DNA of 64,000 bases from Pollenia angustigena. Taxonomy: Eukaryota; Arthropoda; Insecta; Diptera; Polleniidae. Numbering within the stretch: the stretch's first letter is position 1; every line of letters begins with the position of its first letter. Both the position numbers and the translations under genes were made by a program. The stretch lies in assembly GCA_930367215.1 (NCBI GenBank), contig OV884058.1, positions 108,647,802 to 108,711,801 on the forward strand, given 5' to 3'. Below, one piece after another: positions 31,881-42,300 of this stretch. The notes beneath the pieces were generated by a model. That model did no database searches, was not told where the DNA came from, and worked only from the letters and a program-made list of their open reading frames with translations.

Positions 31881-32989
31881 CATTAAAAATATAAAATTAT
31901 CTCAATAATCGACCAAAGTTGTGATATTTATTTCTTTATTTTTTACTAACAAAAAGTTAATTTTACATTAAACATTTTACTTGCCAAAAAATTAAAAAAA
32001 AAAAAATATGTGTTTTGAACCCTCTGACAGCGAAGTGGGTATTTAAATACCCATGTTATTGAATCAAACCTGTAGTCAACGTTATTGGCCCAATTTAGCT
32101 AATATTTTTTTTCTAAAGCAGAGCACACCTAAGGCTATAAGTCACCAAGAGGGTTTTCCGATTTTCTACTCTTCCAATTTTCCAGAGCCGTTGTCGTTCA
32201 AATTTGAAAACGTCAACTTTTAAACCGCTAACTTACCCAATAAAAGGGGGCAACATTTAACATCAAAAATTTTTTTAAGTAGTCCTATCACTTCTTTATC
32301 TTTCTGTAAAAACCAATTTCCGATACCTCTTACCTTAAGTTAGCCAGAATTTTACTACGCAGGCTCTGTTTTTGAGTATTTAAATACCCATCAGTTCTTA
32401 ATGGGTTAATTAGAAATTATTTATATGCCACGACAAAAATACACAAAAGTCGGCAACATTGATCAATACACAAAAAATAACCCTACAAAAATACATGTGA
32501 TCATCCAACGGATTGCAATTGCGGAACGAGGAACGACAAAAAATGAACTATTGAAAACGTCCGCAACGTTCCTCTTAGGGAATCGTTCAATGGAACTGCG
32601 TCGTTCCGGAACGACAGAACTCTAGTTAATTTGTGGTTTTTATATTTTTTTTTGTGAATTTTACAGTTAGAATTTTGTTTTTGTTCTTAATTGGTTTTTT
32701 TGTTAATTTTAAATTTATTATTTTGTTTTTGTTCGTACATATGAATATATCTTTGTGTGTATGTAAGCTATTTTAAACATAAAAAACATTTCATCGATTA
32801 AATAAACACAACCTAAATTATTGTCGCTAAAATAACGACAAACAAACTGCTTAAAGTAACAGCTGACTTTAAACGACAGCGAATATCGTTAAAAATTTTA
32901 CTGAATAGCATATTCGATAAATTTTCGTTATACCTATTTTAACGATTCGATTATCGCTATAAAATTTAGTGAATCGCACTACAGGATCT

Positions 32990-33160
32990 GTAAGTGACTT
33001 ATCTCGGAGTGGAATACCGCTTAAAGCATGAAGCCAAGTGAATAACGAACGAGTTTCAGGAGACCGTAAATGAGAAATCTGAGACATCGACTCGTAAACG
33101 TGCTTCTCAGCTTCGGACATCTGAACTTCATACTGAAAAACAAATTTTGATGCAAGACTT
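32990..33160 (-). other. Possible exon or captured coding fragment, unidentified
   Basis: On the minus strand an acceptor-like TTTGTTTTTCAG (about 33137-33148) is followed by an open stretch: YEVQMSEAEKHVYESMSQIS, then HLRSPETRSLFTWLHALSGI and PLRDKSLTDP. Composition is clearly higher in GC than the surroundings and the amino acid mix is that of an ordinary soluble protein rather than AT-driven noise. It stops resembling coding sequence where the divergent arm of the 25757-32990 composite begins (about 32990). No clean GT donor is visible there. I do not recognise the protein. It could be a host exon, a captured fragment or the end of an unknown transposase. Confidence 0.4.
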
Positions 33161-33629
33161 TGCTTAAGTTTTTGTAAAAAAATAACTATGTCAAAAAAAC
33201 AATGTTCAGTAACTTATAGCCCACCCTGTATTATAAAAAATTTCATTAGAATTAAGTACAAAACTAAATTCGTATGTTATGTTAAACTAAGGGCCTTATT
33301 TATTTAATAATTTTGTTGTTGATTCCTTCAGAAATTCATATTGAATTTTTAAATTTCAAACACTTCATAACTTTTGGCGGCTGTAGGAAATATCGCCCAA
33401 AGAAAAATGGCCCAAAAAAAAAAAATGAAAAATCGCCCAAATGAAGAATCGCCCAAGCGAACATGAAAAATGACCCAAAAAGGTAAATATGAAATTTAGC
33501 CCAAAAAAAACGAAAAAGGGCCCAAAAAGAAAATGAAAAATGACCCAAAAAGCAAAAACGAATTTTTTCCAAAAAAAAAAAAAAAAAAAAAAATCAACTT
33601 GCAAAAAAGTTTTTATTATTCATATAAAT

Positions 33630-33770
33630 TTAGGTGACATGTCATAACGTCCAGTGTCGTAGTGTCCTTGGACTTTATGACACTTTTAAAAGTGTCATAA
33701 TGTCCATCGAAGAATTGTCATAACGTCCGTGGTCGTTATGACACTTTGCAAGGTGTCATAACGTCCGCAA
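33630..33770. repeat. Cluster of TGTCATAACGTCC words
   Basis: TGTCATAACGTCC and its inverse (GGAC-TTATGACA) occur six or seven times in 140 bases with spacers that place them head to head, for example GTTATGACACTTTGCAAGGTGTCATAACGTCC. It lies inside the left half of the 33379-34856 element and is not mirrored on the right. Confidence 0.6.
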
Positions 33771-33844
33771 CTTAACTTATAATCAAAAATGTGTAAATTA
33801 TTTTTTAAAATACCGTTAAAATTTCAAGTGATTTTTTTAAAGAT

Positions 33845-34560
33845 ACTAATTTAACCATAATATGGTTGTCGGTGACAATGATTTGGTTAAATTAAACATA
33901 ATATGGATAAAATATTTTTATAGCTTTTACTCCGGGTGTATAAGATTTCATCTTGCATGGTATAACAAATACTGGCTTTGCTAACTAAAGCTTCTCGGTA
34001 TAGCCGGCCTTCGGCCGGGCGCAAGGATTTTCTCCTCTATGGTATAACAAAGACCGGCTTCGCTAACTAAAGCTTCTATGTATAGCCGGCCTTCGGCCGG
34101 GCGCAAGGTTTTTCTCCTTTATGGTCTAACAAAAACCGGTTTCGCTAAGTAAAGCTTCGAAAAACTGCCTTATTTACGAACAAGGCCGACTACGCAGAGA
34201 AGCTTTAGTTAGCGAAGCCGGTCTATGTTATACCGTAGAGGAGAAAATCATTGCGCCCGGCCGAAGGCCGGCTATACAGAGAAGCTTTAGTTAGCGAAGC
34301 CGGTCTTTGTTATACCATAGAGGAGAAAATCCTTGCGCCCGGCCGAAGGCCGGCTATACAGAGAAGCTTTAGTTAGCGAAGCCAGTATTTGTTATACCAT
34401 AGAAGAGAAAATCCTTATTTTCGATATATATATACTATATATATTTAATATATACACCCAGAGAAAAAGCTACAAAACCATTTTTAAAAAAATTCTACCC
34501 ATATTATGTTTAATTTAACCAAATCATTGTCGCCGGCAACCATATTATGGTTAAATTAGT
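33845..34560. mobile_element. Foldback element with mirrored 82-bp tandem units
   Basis: Terminal arms 33845-33907 and 34498-34560 (ACTAATTTAACCATAATATGG and its inverse) are about 60-bp inverted repeats. Between them, from about 33950 to 34411, lie three 82-bp units in one orientation followed by three in the other. Each unit carries TATAACAAAGACCGGCTTCG, GCTAACTAAAGCTTC and, between units, the self-complementary GCCGGCCTTCGGCCGGGCGC. The centre (about 34155-34195) is unique. The array is GC-rich against a very AT-rich background. The organisation (long inverted repeats made of tandem subunits) recalls Drosophila FB elements. No transposase. Confidence 0.82.
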
Positions 34561-34982
34561 TTCTTGAAAAATAGTTTTGTTGTTTGCAACCATAATAAAA
34601 CATGGTTTTCTCTGCTATGTAAGATTATGGTAGAGTTTTAAAAATGAAAAATGGCCCAAAAAAATGGGCTATTTTTCATATGAAAAATCACCCAAAATTA
34701 AAAAACGAAAAATCACCTAACAATAACGAAAAATAGCCCAAAAATTCTGGGCCATTTTTCATATGAAATCAGGCCCAATTTTACATGCAATTTTTTTGGG
34801 CGATTTTTCATTTTTTTTTTTGGGCGATTTTTCTTTGGGCGATATTTCCTACAGCCACTTTTGGCGTTGCAAATTTTAAAACAAAATATGAATTTCTCTA
34901 GAAAGCAACAACAAATGAATAAAATATTTTCGAATGTGTTTTTGCTTTTAATAAAAAAAATTTGTGTTCGTTGCGTTGCGTT

Positions 34983-36113
34983 TAGAGTTTCTACGCGGGA
35001 ATGAATTCCCGGGAATCCCGGGACATTTTTTGTAAATTAATCCCGGGAAATTTTTTCCGGGAATTTTCGGGAATTTAAAATTAAATTTTTTGAAATTTTA
35101 ATTTGTTAGCATCTTTAAAATCAAAAAATGAGCAATAAAAATATATTATTTACTAAAATTACTAAAAACTAGTTACAAATCGAACTATTGTTTCTACGCC
35201 AATAAATCAACGGTCTTTTAAATTTCTGATGAAATGTCTAAAAAGATTCTTGAAGTAGAAAATTATAATGTACACGATACAGCAGAACCATCTACAAATT
35301 TAAAACAAATAAATGTCAAGAAAATACAAAAGCCAGAAAAAATCTTAAAAAAAGAATTTGTCGTCTATGAAGTCACGGGTAACGGAATTTCGTTTTTTTA
35401 GTTTTTTCAATAAGCTAAAGCGTTTTTGAGTTTTGCGAACATTTGTTGTGCAACTCCGCCATTTTTGAAATTTTTGTATGAGGACCACCCTAATGATTAA
35501 AGATGGAGACTAGGTATGTTCTGAAAAAGTACTCGGGTAGCAAAAATATATGAGGCCCGTCATATATTTGATTCCACTAGGGCCACCCTGGGGTTAGTAA
35601 GGGCGGTGGCGGGTAATTTTATAAAAAAACAATATTTAGTATGGGAGCCCCCTTAAGGAGCACAGATAGGGGGTTAGTATGTTAATAAAAAATGTAGGGG
35701 GGGGGGAATATTAGTGGGAGTCAGTCTTACATTTTACTCCTCTAGAAGCGACTCAGGGGCAGTTGTAAAGCTTTTTTGGCTTTTGTACCGTTTTCCCCTA
35801 ACTTTGACCCCGATGAGGAGCCACAAAATTGGGGGTTCTAGCGTATCGAAATAAAAAAGGCGTGCACTAATCCATACCTAATGTACATATGAATGTAACA
35901 TTTTATTTGGTTTTCTGTGGAATTAATAAAGCACATTTTTTTTGGACTAGTGTATATGTATGTGTATATTCATTTAAAAAAGTAAAAACTTTTGTCTTGA
36001 ACTCATTTAATGAAATCATTGTTTAATTCAAAGAATCCCGGGATTCCCGGGAATAAGATTTTTTTTGTTTCGTTTCTCGGGAATAGAAAAAGTCCGGGAA
36101 ATTAGAAACCCTA
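34983..36113. mobile_element. hAT-like element with 8-bp target duplication
   Basis: Termini TAGAGTTTCTA (34983) and, inverted, TAGGGTTTCTA (ending 36113) are flanked by GTTGCGTT on both sides (34975-34982, 36114-36121). The target is itself a short GTTGC repeat, so the duplication could be longer. Subterminal parts on both sides carry CCCGGGAATCCCGGGA-type palindromes. A transposase scrap lies at 35234-35401. Confidence 0.75.
35234..35401 (+). pseudogene. Probable hAT transposase scrap
   Basis: A 55-codon open stretch starting MSKKILEVENYNVHDTAEPS and containing KKEFVVYEVTG resembles the linker before the C-terminal dimerisation region in hAT transposases, where KKEF..(Y/F)E.TG is followed by a conserved PTS..ER.FS block. 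That conserved block itself is absent: the frame ends in a T-run and TAG. The assignment leans on the position inside an element with hAT-like termini. There is no catalytic domain. Confidence 0.45.
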
Positions 36114-36121
36114 GTTGCGTT

Positions 36122-37499
36122 GCGTTTTACGGAATAGGGCCCTTAAGCTTTTCCTCTTTTAAGCAAAATTGCATTTTAATAAAAGTTTTAAATTATCTAT
36201 GAGCTTTTATTACTTTTTAAGTGATATTTGCAATAAGGCCTTAAAACTTAATTTATCTATTGTATTCTTTCCTCCTTTTTATACCAATTAATCCCTTTTT
36301 AAATTATTCTATACTTGAGAAACTTTTTCCTTAACCTATTTCGTTTTTTCTTATGTACATATGATATGTTGTCATTAAAAATGGAAATTTCTTAACATGA
36401 AAATAATTAGAATCTTTTTATATTCCCCTGTTTTTTTTTTTGTTTTTTTGAAAATTAAAGTTGTGTGCACCTTCGCTAAAAACCAAATTCATGCTGTTAA
36501 TTTGAAATTTTCGTTCTAGTTTTTGGAAACATCTTGTTACAGGTTTCATGTGATTGTCATATGAAAGTTGCCATTGCGATTTTAAAACAATATGATTCAT
36601 GATGCCAGTTACTCTAACAAGTATTTAAATGCAAATGTAACTAAATACAAGTATACAACGTTATCTCGTCATACATGCCTGATTGTTGGTTATTTTTGCA
36701 CAGTTGCCGGTGTTTAAGCAACAGTTCTTTGCTTTGTCCTCTACACTCTCTCACATAAATATTTATGCACATATAGGAAAATAGTCACTCACTTCAATGT
36801 GCTGTCTGGTACTTAGAAATGTAAAGCATCTGATATAATTTAGCCCCAGTTTACAAGGATGCGCTAGGACACAAGTTTGCTTGGGTATATGTGTTAGTGT
36901 TAGTTTAAATATGTACATGTGCCTTCGCTTATGTATTTATTTGGTGTCTGTTTTAAAACCATCCCAGTTGGCCACGTCTTTAAGACATTTTAAGCGGTGG
37001 ATACAGAACAGCAAGAGACCTTATGCTCCTTATAGAAGTCAAAAGGAATCAATATAAATAAACCAGACAACACACAGGAAAAATAATTTTCATATTTGAA
37101 TACGTAAATCGCATATGGGGTCACGAACGTACGTTTGTACACTTTTGATGTACAAATAATATAGAAAACAAAACTTTTCCTAGCATTTTTTTTTTGCGAT
37201 TCGATAACATTCGAGTAGCTCTAAGTTTAGTGCAAAAGATAGACTTCATCGAGTTTACGTTTTCATAATGATAGTTACAAACATGTGTTCACGAACGTAC
37301 GCAAAATAGAAGTCAACTTTGACTGACAATAGTGAAATGTAAAATCTGCAAAATGGAACGGAATATTAAAAATTAAGTAATTTATTTTAAAAGTGTATTA
37401 ATTGAGGTCTCTATCCAGTGTTTACACAATAAAATATCTATATTGGTTTCTGTTTGATTGGCTTAAGTATCGGTCGCGTACGTACGACTTTTCCATATA
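36122..37499. other. Spacer; recurring ACGAACGTACG word
   Basis: TCACGAACGTACG occurs at 37121 and 37291 and a related GCGTACGTACGAC at 37477. No terminal repeat pair or gene could be built from them. The rest is AT-rich without recognised features. Confidence 0.4.
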
Positions 37500-37700
37500 C
37501 AGTCAAATCACGATAATTCGTACCCCGATAAATCGTAATTCCCGATAATTCGTAATAAGCTGACGGTCCCTTGAAAAAATCTCGTTAATTCGTAAAATTT
37601 CCATAGATTTTGTCCCCCTCGCTAATTCGTAATAAATAAAATCTTCCTTCCCTCTTATTAATTGTAATTGTTTGCTAACTACCACTTATAATTCTTAATA
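37500..37700. repeat. Solo pogo/Tigger-like terminus
   Basis: CAGTCAAATCACGATAATTC, preceded by TA, has the form of pogo/Tigger ends. The word GATAATTCGTA or a close variant recurs about five times over 170 bases, as in subterminal binding-site arrays. No partner terminus is visible; the next repeat starts at 37717. The 60-codon minus-strand frame is a by-product. Confidence 0.5.
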
Positions 37701-37716
37701 AAAACAACAGAAATAT

Positions 37717-37998
37717 CCCTGCAAATAATATTGGACCACCTGATCCATTTTGATAAAATGGACTCCTTCATGGACTGGTCCGATGTAATGCAAGCATGGA
37801 CCATGTCATTGTTAAAAAGTGTTTGTAGTGAGACGACATGTTTTCGTTTAATAACGACGTGCTTTCGTTTTTAATCGACTTCAAAACTAATCCTCTTGAG
37901 TATGCCATGGAGTAGTTTTAAAACTACTTCTTTGTAGTCCAAAGCTGGGTTATATGGTCCTCTCCAAGGACATCGTAATGTTAAATAGAACATGTCTT
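37717..37998. mobile_element. MITE family H, left part
   Basis: CCCTGCAAATAATATTGGAC onward matches 43332-43630 at more than 90 percent. The right terminus seen in the other copy is missing here; similarity stops near 37998. Confidence 0.75.
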
Positions 37999-38509
37999 TT
38001 TCATATGAGAACGCCAGTAACACATATCGTTGACGGCGACCAAAATTTACTAAAATTGAAAATTTTTTATCGACCGCGGCGTAAATACCAAATAATGTAA
38101 ATTGCGACTTGAATGGTTGTTGTTTGCAAACGAGCTTTAAAAACATTCGTATAATTTATAAAAATGTTAAATCAAAATAATTAAACAATAAAAACATTTA
38201 CCAAGAACAAAATATTATTATTCTTTGTATTATGCATTTTTAATTTTTATTCGTGAGCTTATTTGACAGTTCTAAGCGGGAACTTTTCTCACAAAAATGT
38301 TACAGACACACTTTTTATGTAAATTTCCGAGTAATATTCTTACTTGACAGCTAGGATTCGCCAAAAAAAAAGTTACAGACACAGTTTACTGGGAAAAACA
38401 GCTGTTTGTTTCAATATATGGCATTTTGGTTTCATTTCACACATTTCAATCGAAAAGTATCTCGACACGAGAGTTACAGAACATGGGCACTAGTTGACCA
38501 TTCTGAGGA
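37999..38509. other. Spacer, nothing firm
   Basis: TTGACAG and GTTACAGACACA words recur at about 38270-38385, which may be a decayed repeat. No gene recognised. Confidence 0.3.
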
Positions 38510-38638
38510 AGGAAATGCCCATATTTGATTAAACATATGTTTGAAGTTTCTGCGATGACGATTTTTGCGGTATTGATAAAAAAGTTGGAAGGTATAGTTA
38601 TTGAATTTTTAGTCAACAACCAAGTTTATTGAGTCAAT

Positions 38639-38777
38639 CAGACTGATTACGGTTGGCGTTGGCGTATACGCCTGAGTCGTTTTTTGTAGTAGATTAAATA
38701 ACAAAGGTTGTGTGTTACTTTAATCTACTACAAAAACGGCTCAGGCGTGTACGCCAACGCCAACCGTAATCAGACTG
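38639..38777. mobile_element. Foldback MITE family I
   Basis: Arms of about 57 bases: CAGACTGATTACGGTTGGCG ... GTAGTAGATTA and its inversion ending CGTAATCAGACTG. AAT flanks both sides. The undisturbed right arm of the giant inverted repeat (41870 region, reverse complement TTGAGTCAATAAAAAAG) shows the site without the insert. Confidence 0.82.
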
Positions 38778-38850
38778 AATATAAAAACTTTTGGCCCAAA
38801 AAAATTTTTTTCAACAAATTTTTTTTTTACTTATTTTTTTTTTATTTATT

Positions 38851-39243
38851 AATTGAAGCACAGCCGCGAATAACGTTTTAAGTTACAAAATAATAATTTT
38901 TCAGGAGAGCAAAAAAACGTTTTTTGACAGGCAGCATTATTTGTTTTAAAAAATTTTTTTTTTCTATTATTAAAAATAATGATAATAAAAACTTTAATGC
39001 AAAACGTTTTTTAAACATTATTCCGCACTGCAACACCATTTCGGTTTCATCATTTTGTTAGTAACTTGCAATGTTCTTCCACTGGCTGACACTTTGTACG
39101 CCTTTTTGAAGGCGTTAAGGTGCATAGTTTTGGTTGATTTGATGTTTAAACTGTGTAAGAGAATAAGGTCAACGGTTATCTGCAAAAAAATAGTTTTAGC
39201 AAAATGTGGCGTTTACAACGTTATTCGCGGCTGTGCTTCAATT
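38851..39243. mobile_element. MITE family A, complete copy
   Basis: Perfect 27-bp inverted termini (38851-38877 and 39217-39243, core GAAGCACAGCCGCGAATAAC). The flanks can be read as ATT, or as TATTA if the termini are taken one base shorter. The opposite arm of the giant repeat gives the empty site. About 393 bases, non-coding. The partner copy is at 1-345. Confidence 0.85.
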
Positions 39244-39605
39244 ATTATGATGTGCTAAATTGCCAATTTTTATTCATTGATAAATACACTACAATTGAAT
39301 GTGGGTGGATAAGCTAGTTCCAATGCGCATTTCGCTGGTTGTTTAGCCCAGATCATCAGGAAACCTTTTTTCAAAGACTTTGGAAAAACTAAAGATTTTA
39401 TAAAAATAAAACTGTAAAGCGAATGAGAATTACAAACCTTCAAGTCTAATTTGCAACGATATCAAAGCTATTGAAAAAAAGACAAGTGTTGTTAATATAC
39501 TGTCTTTACTTTTGTTTAAATATTTTTACTATTGAATATGAAGAAATATGTAATTATTTCATTATTAAATATGTTTTATTGAGTGCTATTTTGCAAAGTA
39601 TAATT

Positions 39606-39800
39606 TTGTATACTGTTCCACATAGAGTTTAATAAAAGGCAACATATGAGGTAGTGTCGCTCATACTGTCCCACAAAGAGTTTGCTAAAAGACAACTTCT
39701 AAGACAATATCACTTTGATATAAGACAAATAATAAGACAATGTAGATCATACTGTCGTAAAAGACGAATTTCTCTAAGTTGTCTTCTAGAAAACTTAAAT
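39606..39800. repeat. Degenerate tandem repeat, about 53-bp period
   Basis: CATACTGTTCCACATAGAGTTTAATAAAAGGCAACAT is followed by CATACTGTCCCACAAAGAGTTTGCTAAAAGACAACTT and a third, weaker CATACTGTCGTAAAAGACG. The 86-codon frame across it is a consequence of the repeat. Confidence 0.5.
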
Positions 39801-40576
39801 GATAGAGGACAAGTCGTGCATATGTTACTGACTACGATGTCGTCATCGGCAATCTGGCCAACTGTGATATTCTATATGCACACATATACATACATTCCTA
39901 TTTATGTATCCTAATATTATTGTATGTATACATAGAGTGTTAATATATTGTGTTTGTATGTATGTATTTATTGTAAGTAATGTAAGTCAACACATTTGGC
40001 CTACATTTGATGGAATATTTTTTTCCTTCAGTATTTTTGTAGCTTTTTAATCGACCTAAAATAAAAACAAGCATTTCTGCTTTGGCAACATGATGAATTG
40101 GACTGCAATGAATGAAAAAAATGCAAAATTATAAAATAAAAAAGAAAAAAAAATAAGAGAAGACACAATGAAACAATATGGAGTGCATGGGTCTCTACAG
40201 CCATACAAACTCACTTCACTTACACTCCTTACCCTCTTATATGATGTGCGGCCCCCTTTTGTAATCGCAGAGGCCACACAGAAGGGAAAAATAAATATGT
40301 AGGGTATTGTTAGTTAAAGGGGTTTAAAAGATTAAAATGGTATAATGAAAAAAATAATAATAAACAGAACACAAAAATAAAAAGGGAAAACGAAATACAA
40401 AACAAGTGCCAACAATGACTTTAAGGCAGACTGTTAAGGAATGAGATATTTTGGTGCTTTTTCAAGGAATTGGAACAGGAAAAAATGACTAGAAGGTGAT
40501 TTAAGTTTTTAGTAAAAAAAAAATTTTAAATGAAACAATAAAGGCAGTTTAAAGCTAAAAAAAATTAGCCAAAACA

Positions 40577-41021
40577 ACTTAGAGTTCTATATTTAACTGT
40601 GCCGAATCTTTATTTCCTTCCCCTGACAGCCAAGTTTTTTCAGGAGTGGGCTTTTTTCGGACCTGGGGTGGATACCGAACTTCACGAAAATTGACAGTGT
40701 GGTTTCTAGTCATATAAAACTGTGGTAGACCAAAATTTATTACAATTGCGCTGTTCGTTACAGTTTTAGGTGTGTAAAGTGTTTTTGGAGAGTGGGCTTT
40801 ATATGGGGCCTATTGTAAATAATAGGCCGATTTTCACGAAATTTTTGTGGTATTTTAAATCATATAGAAAGAATTTGTGCAAAATCTCATATCAATATGT
40901 GTATTCCCCCACTATTTATACTAGTTTTTATAATAAAATGATTAATTGTTCCACATTTTGATTCAGAACTCTTATCACACTGAACCGATTTTGCTGGATT
41001 TTAACTGCTGAGGAGAAGTAT
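40577..41021 (-). mobile_element. Degenerate DINE-like family 2 element
   Basis: In reverse complement it shows the decayed 3' end, one or two 153-bp-type units (GGCCCCATATAAAGCCCAC, GAAATTTCGTGAAAATCGG) and the region TGTGGAAC-ATTAATC preceding them in complete copies. It also has the AAAATC-GGTTCAGTGTGATAAG block. Identity is low but order is preserved. Confidence 0.6.
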
Positions 41022-42030
41022 ACAGAAAGAAAAGCACTCTGGATAAATTAAGATTTTTATACTTACTTTAAGTACGAGTGGCACTCAAAAATACATGTGC
41101 GAATAACACTAAAATTAAAAAATTCTAGATGGGTATACTTTCGAAAATCAATACCGAAGTTTCTAAAAACAAGTACTAAATTCTTAATCCAAGTAAAAAA
41201 AAGATTAAAGTTTGCGTTATAACCTCATATAACACTATCAAAGTTTGTTGCAGGGACTACAACAACCCCACACAAGTAGTTAAAAACCAATTGCGTTTTG
41301 TGTATCACAGAAAAAAATATCTCAAGGAAATTTTTAACAACACAGTTTGTTAAAAATAAAATTTTAGGTGAACAAACGTTTTTTTTGATTCAATGAAAAA
41401 ATTTATTAATTTTACACTTTGCAAAATAGCACTCAACAAAACATATTTAATAATGAAATAATCAAATATTTCTACATATTCATTAAAACAAAATGTTTCA
41501 ATCAAAGTAAATACAATATTTTTACAACTCTTTCCTTTTGTTAATTCTCATTCGCTTTACAGTTTTATTTGTATAATATCTTTAGTTTTGCCAATGTCTT
41601 TGGGAAAAGGTTTCCTGATGATCTGGCCTAAACAACCAGCGAAATACACATAGGAACTAGTAGCTTATCCCCCCATAATAAATTTAAGTGTATTTATCTA
41701 AAAAGATAAAAAATTGGGAATTTAGCACAACATCATTAATACATAAATAAATAAAGATTCGATAAACACTTTGTTTGATTTATTCAACATTTCCAACAAT
41801 TTATTTAAAAAAATCAAGTAAACATATTTTTGAAAAAAAATTTTTTGGGCAAAAACTTTTTTATTGACTCAATAGACTTGGTTGTTGACTAAAAATTCAA
41901 CAGCTGCTATACCTACAAACTTTTGTATCAATACCCCAAAAATCCTCATCGCAGAAAATTCAACATTTTTTTTTATTATCAAATATGCCGTTTTTGTATT
42001 CAAATATGAAAATTATTTTTTTCTGTTATA

Positions 42031-42300
42031 CACTGAAAAAAATTTCTTCACAGATCCAATGAAATTTACATTAAAATTCAACCTATGTAACCTTTCATTG
42101 GATTAATGAAATGTTTCATAAAATCAATGCATTAGTTTAATGACAAACGTTTATTTTATCCATTTTTTCAATGAGGATTCATAAAATCAATGAAAATTTT
42201 GTCATTGATTTTATTAATCCTTCATTAATCCAATGAAAGGATACATAGGTTGAATTTTAATGTAAATTTCATTAAATCTGTGAAGAAAATTTTTTCAGTG
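42031..42300. mobile_element. Foldback MITE family J with TA duplication
   Basis: Termini CACTGAAAAAAATTTCTTCA and the near-perfect inversion ending TTTTTTCAGTG are flanked by TA on both sides. Arms extend about 100 bases (AATGAAATTTACATTAAAATTCAACC and its mirror). Twin open frames in the two arms are mirror images, not genes. Confidence 0.82.

Larger units (their letters stand above)
28336..32405 (+). mobile_element. piggyBac-like element, decayed and filled by other insertions
   Basis: Termini CCCATTAAAGACTGA (28336) and the inverted CCCATTAAGAACTGA (ending 32405) match at 13 of 15 bases. TTAA flanks both (28332-28335, 32406-32409), the hallmark of piggyBac insertion. Subterminal regions are also inverted: ATGGGTATTTTTCAACCCAC-TTCGCT at 28466-28492 against 32030-32056. 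The C-terminal part of a piggyBac-type transposase remains at 31575-31875. The middle is occupied by mariner and non-LTR fragments. Confidence 0.85.
25757..32990. repeat. Composite region bounded by divergent inverted arms
   Basis: The left edge (GTTGCGATGCACTAACTTTTAACGA ... TATTCGCT ... CAGCTGT, 25757-25873) resembles the reverse complement of 32868-32990 (GTAGTGCGATTCACTAAATTTT ... CAGCTGT). Next to the arms, both inner sides hold related GTTCC/GGAAC-rich segments (26025-26130 and 32515-32620). This suggests one old element later filled by the palindrome at 26214-28217 and the piggyBac-like element at 28336-32405. The arms are diverged and the call is tentative. Confidence 0.45.
33379..34856. 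mobile_element. Inverted-repeat element with 9-bp target duplication (Mutator-like)
   Basis: Termini GGCTGTAGGAAATATCGCCC (33379) and its perfect inversion ending at 34856 are flanked on both sides by ACTTTTGGC (33370-33378, 34857-34865). A 9-bp duplication is typical of Mutator-like elements. Both subterminal regions consist of repeated (A)TCGCCCAAA and TGGCCCAAA words in AT-rich DNA, 33390-33560 and 34640-34850. No transposase is seen. The two overlapping low-complexity frames at 33336-33604 are artefacts of these words. Confidence 0.82.
38510..41990. repeat. Giant interrupted inverted repeat, about 3.5 kb
   Basis: Left-arm pieces 38510-38638, 38778-38850 and 39244-39605 match right-arm pieces 41880-41990, 41730-41880 and 41395-41730 in reverse complement. 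Examples are CTTGGTTGTTGACTAAAAATTC, GCAAAAATC-TCATCGCAGAAA, and the TGCTAAATT ... CTGGTTGTTTAG ... ATCATCAGGAAAC block. The left arm is broken by two MITEs (38639-38777 and 38851-39243), the right arm is not. The inner 250 bases of each arm belong to MITE family B. The spacer (39606-41394) holds a decayed DINE-like copy. Confidence 0.75.

Noticed and set aside
33336..33604. Phe/Trp-rich 78- and 79-codon frames
   Set aside because: Artefact of repeated GGCCCAAA/CGCCCAAA words and A-tracts in the subterminal region.
39055..39258. 67-codon frame
   Set aside because: Falls inside MITE A and ends in its terminal repeat.
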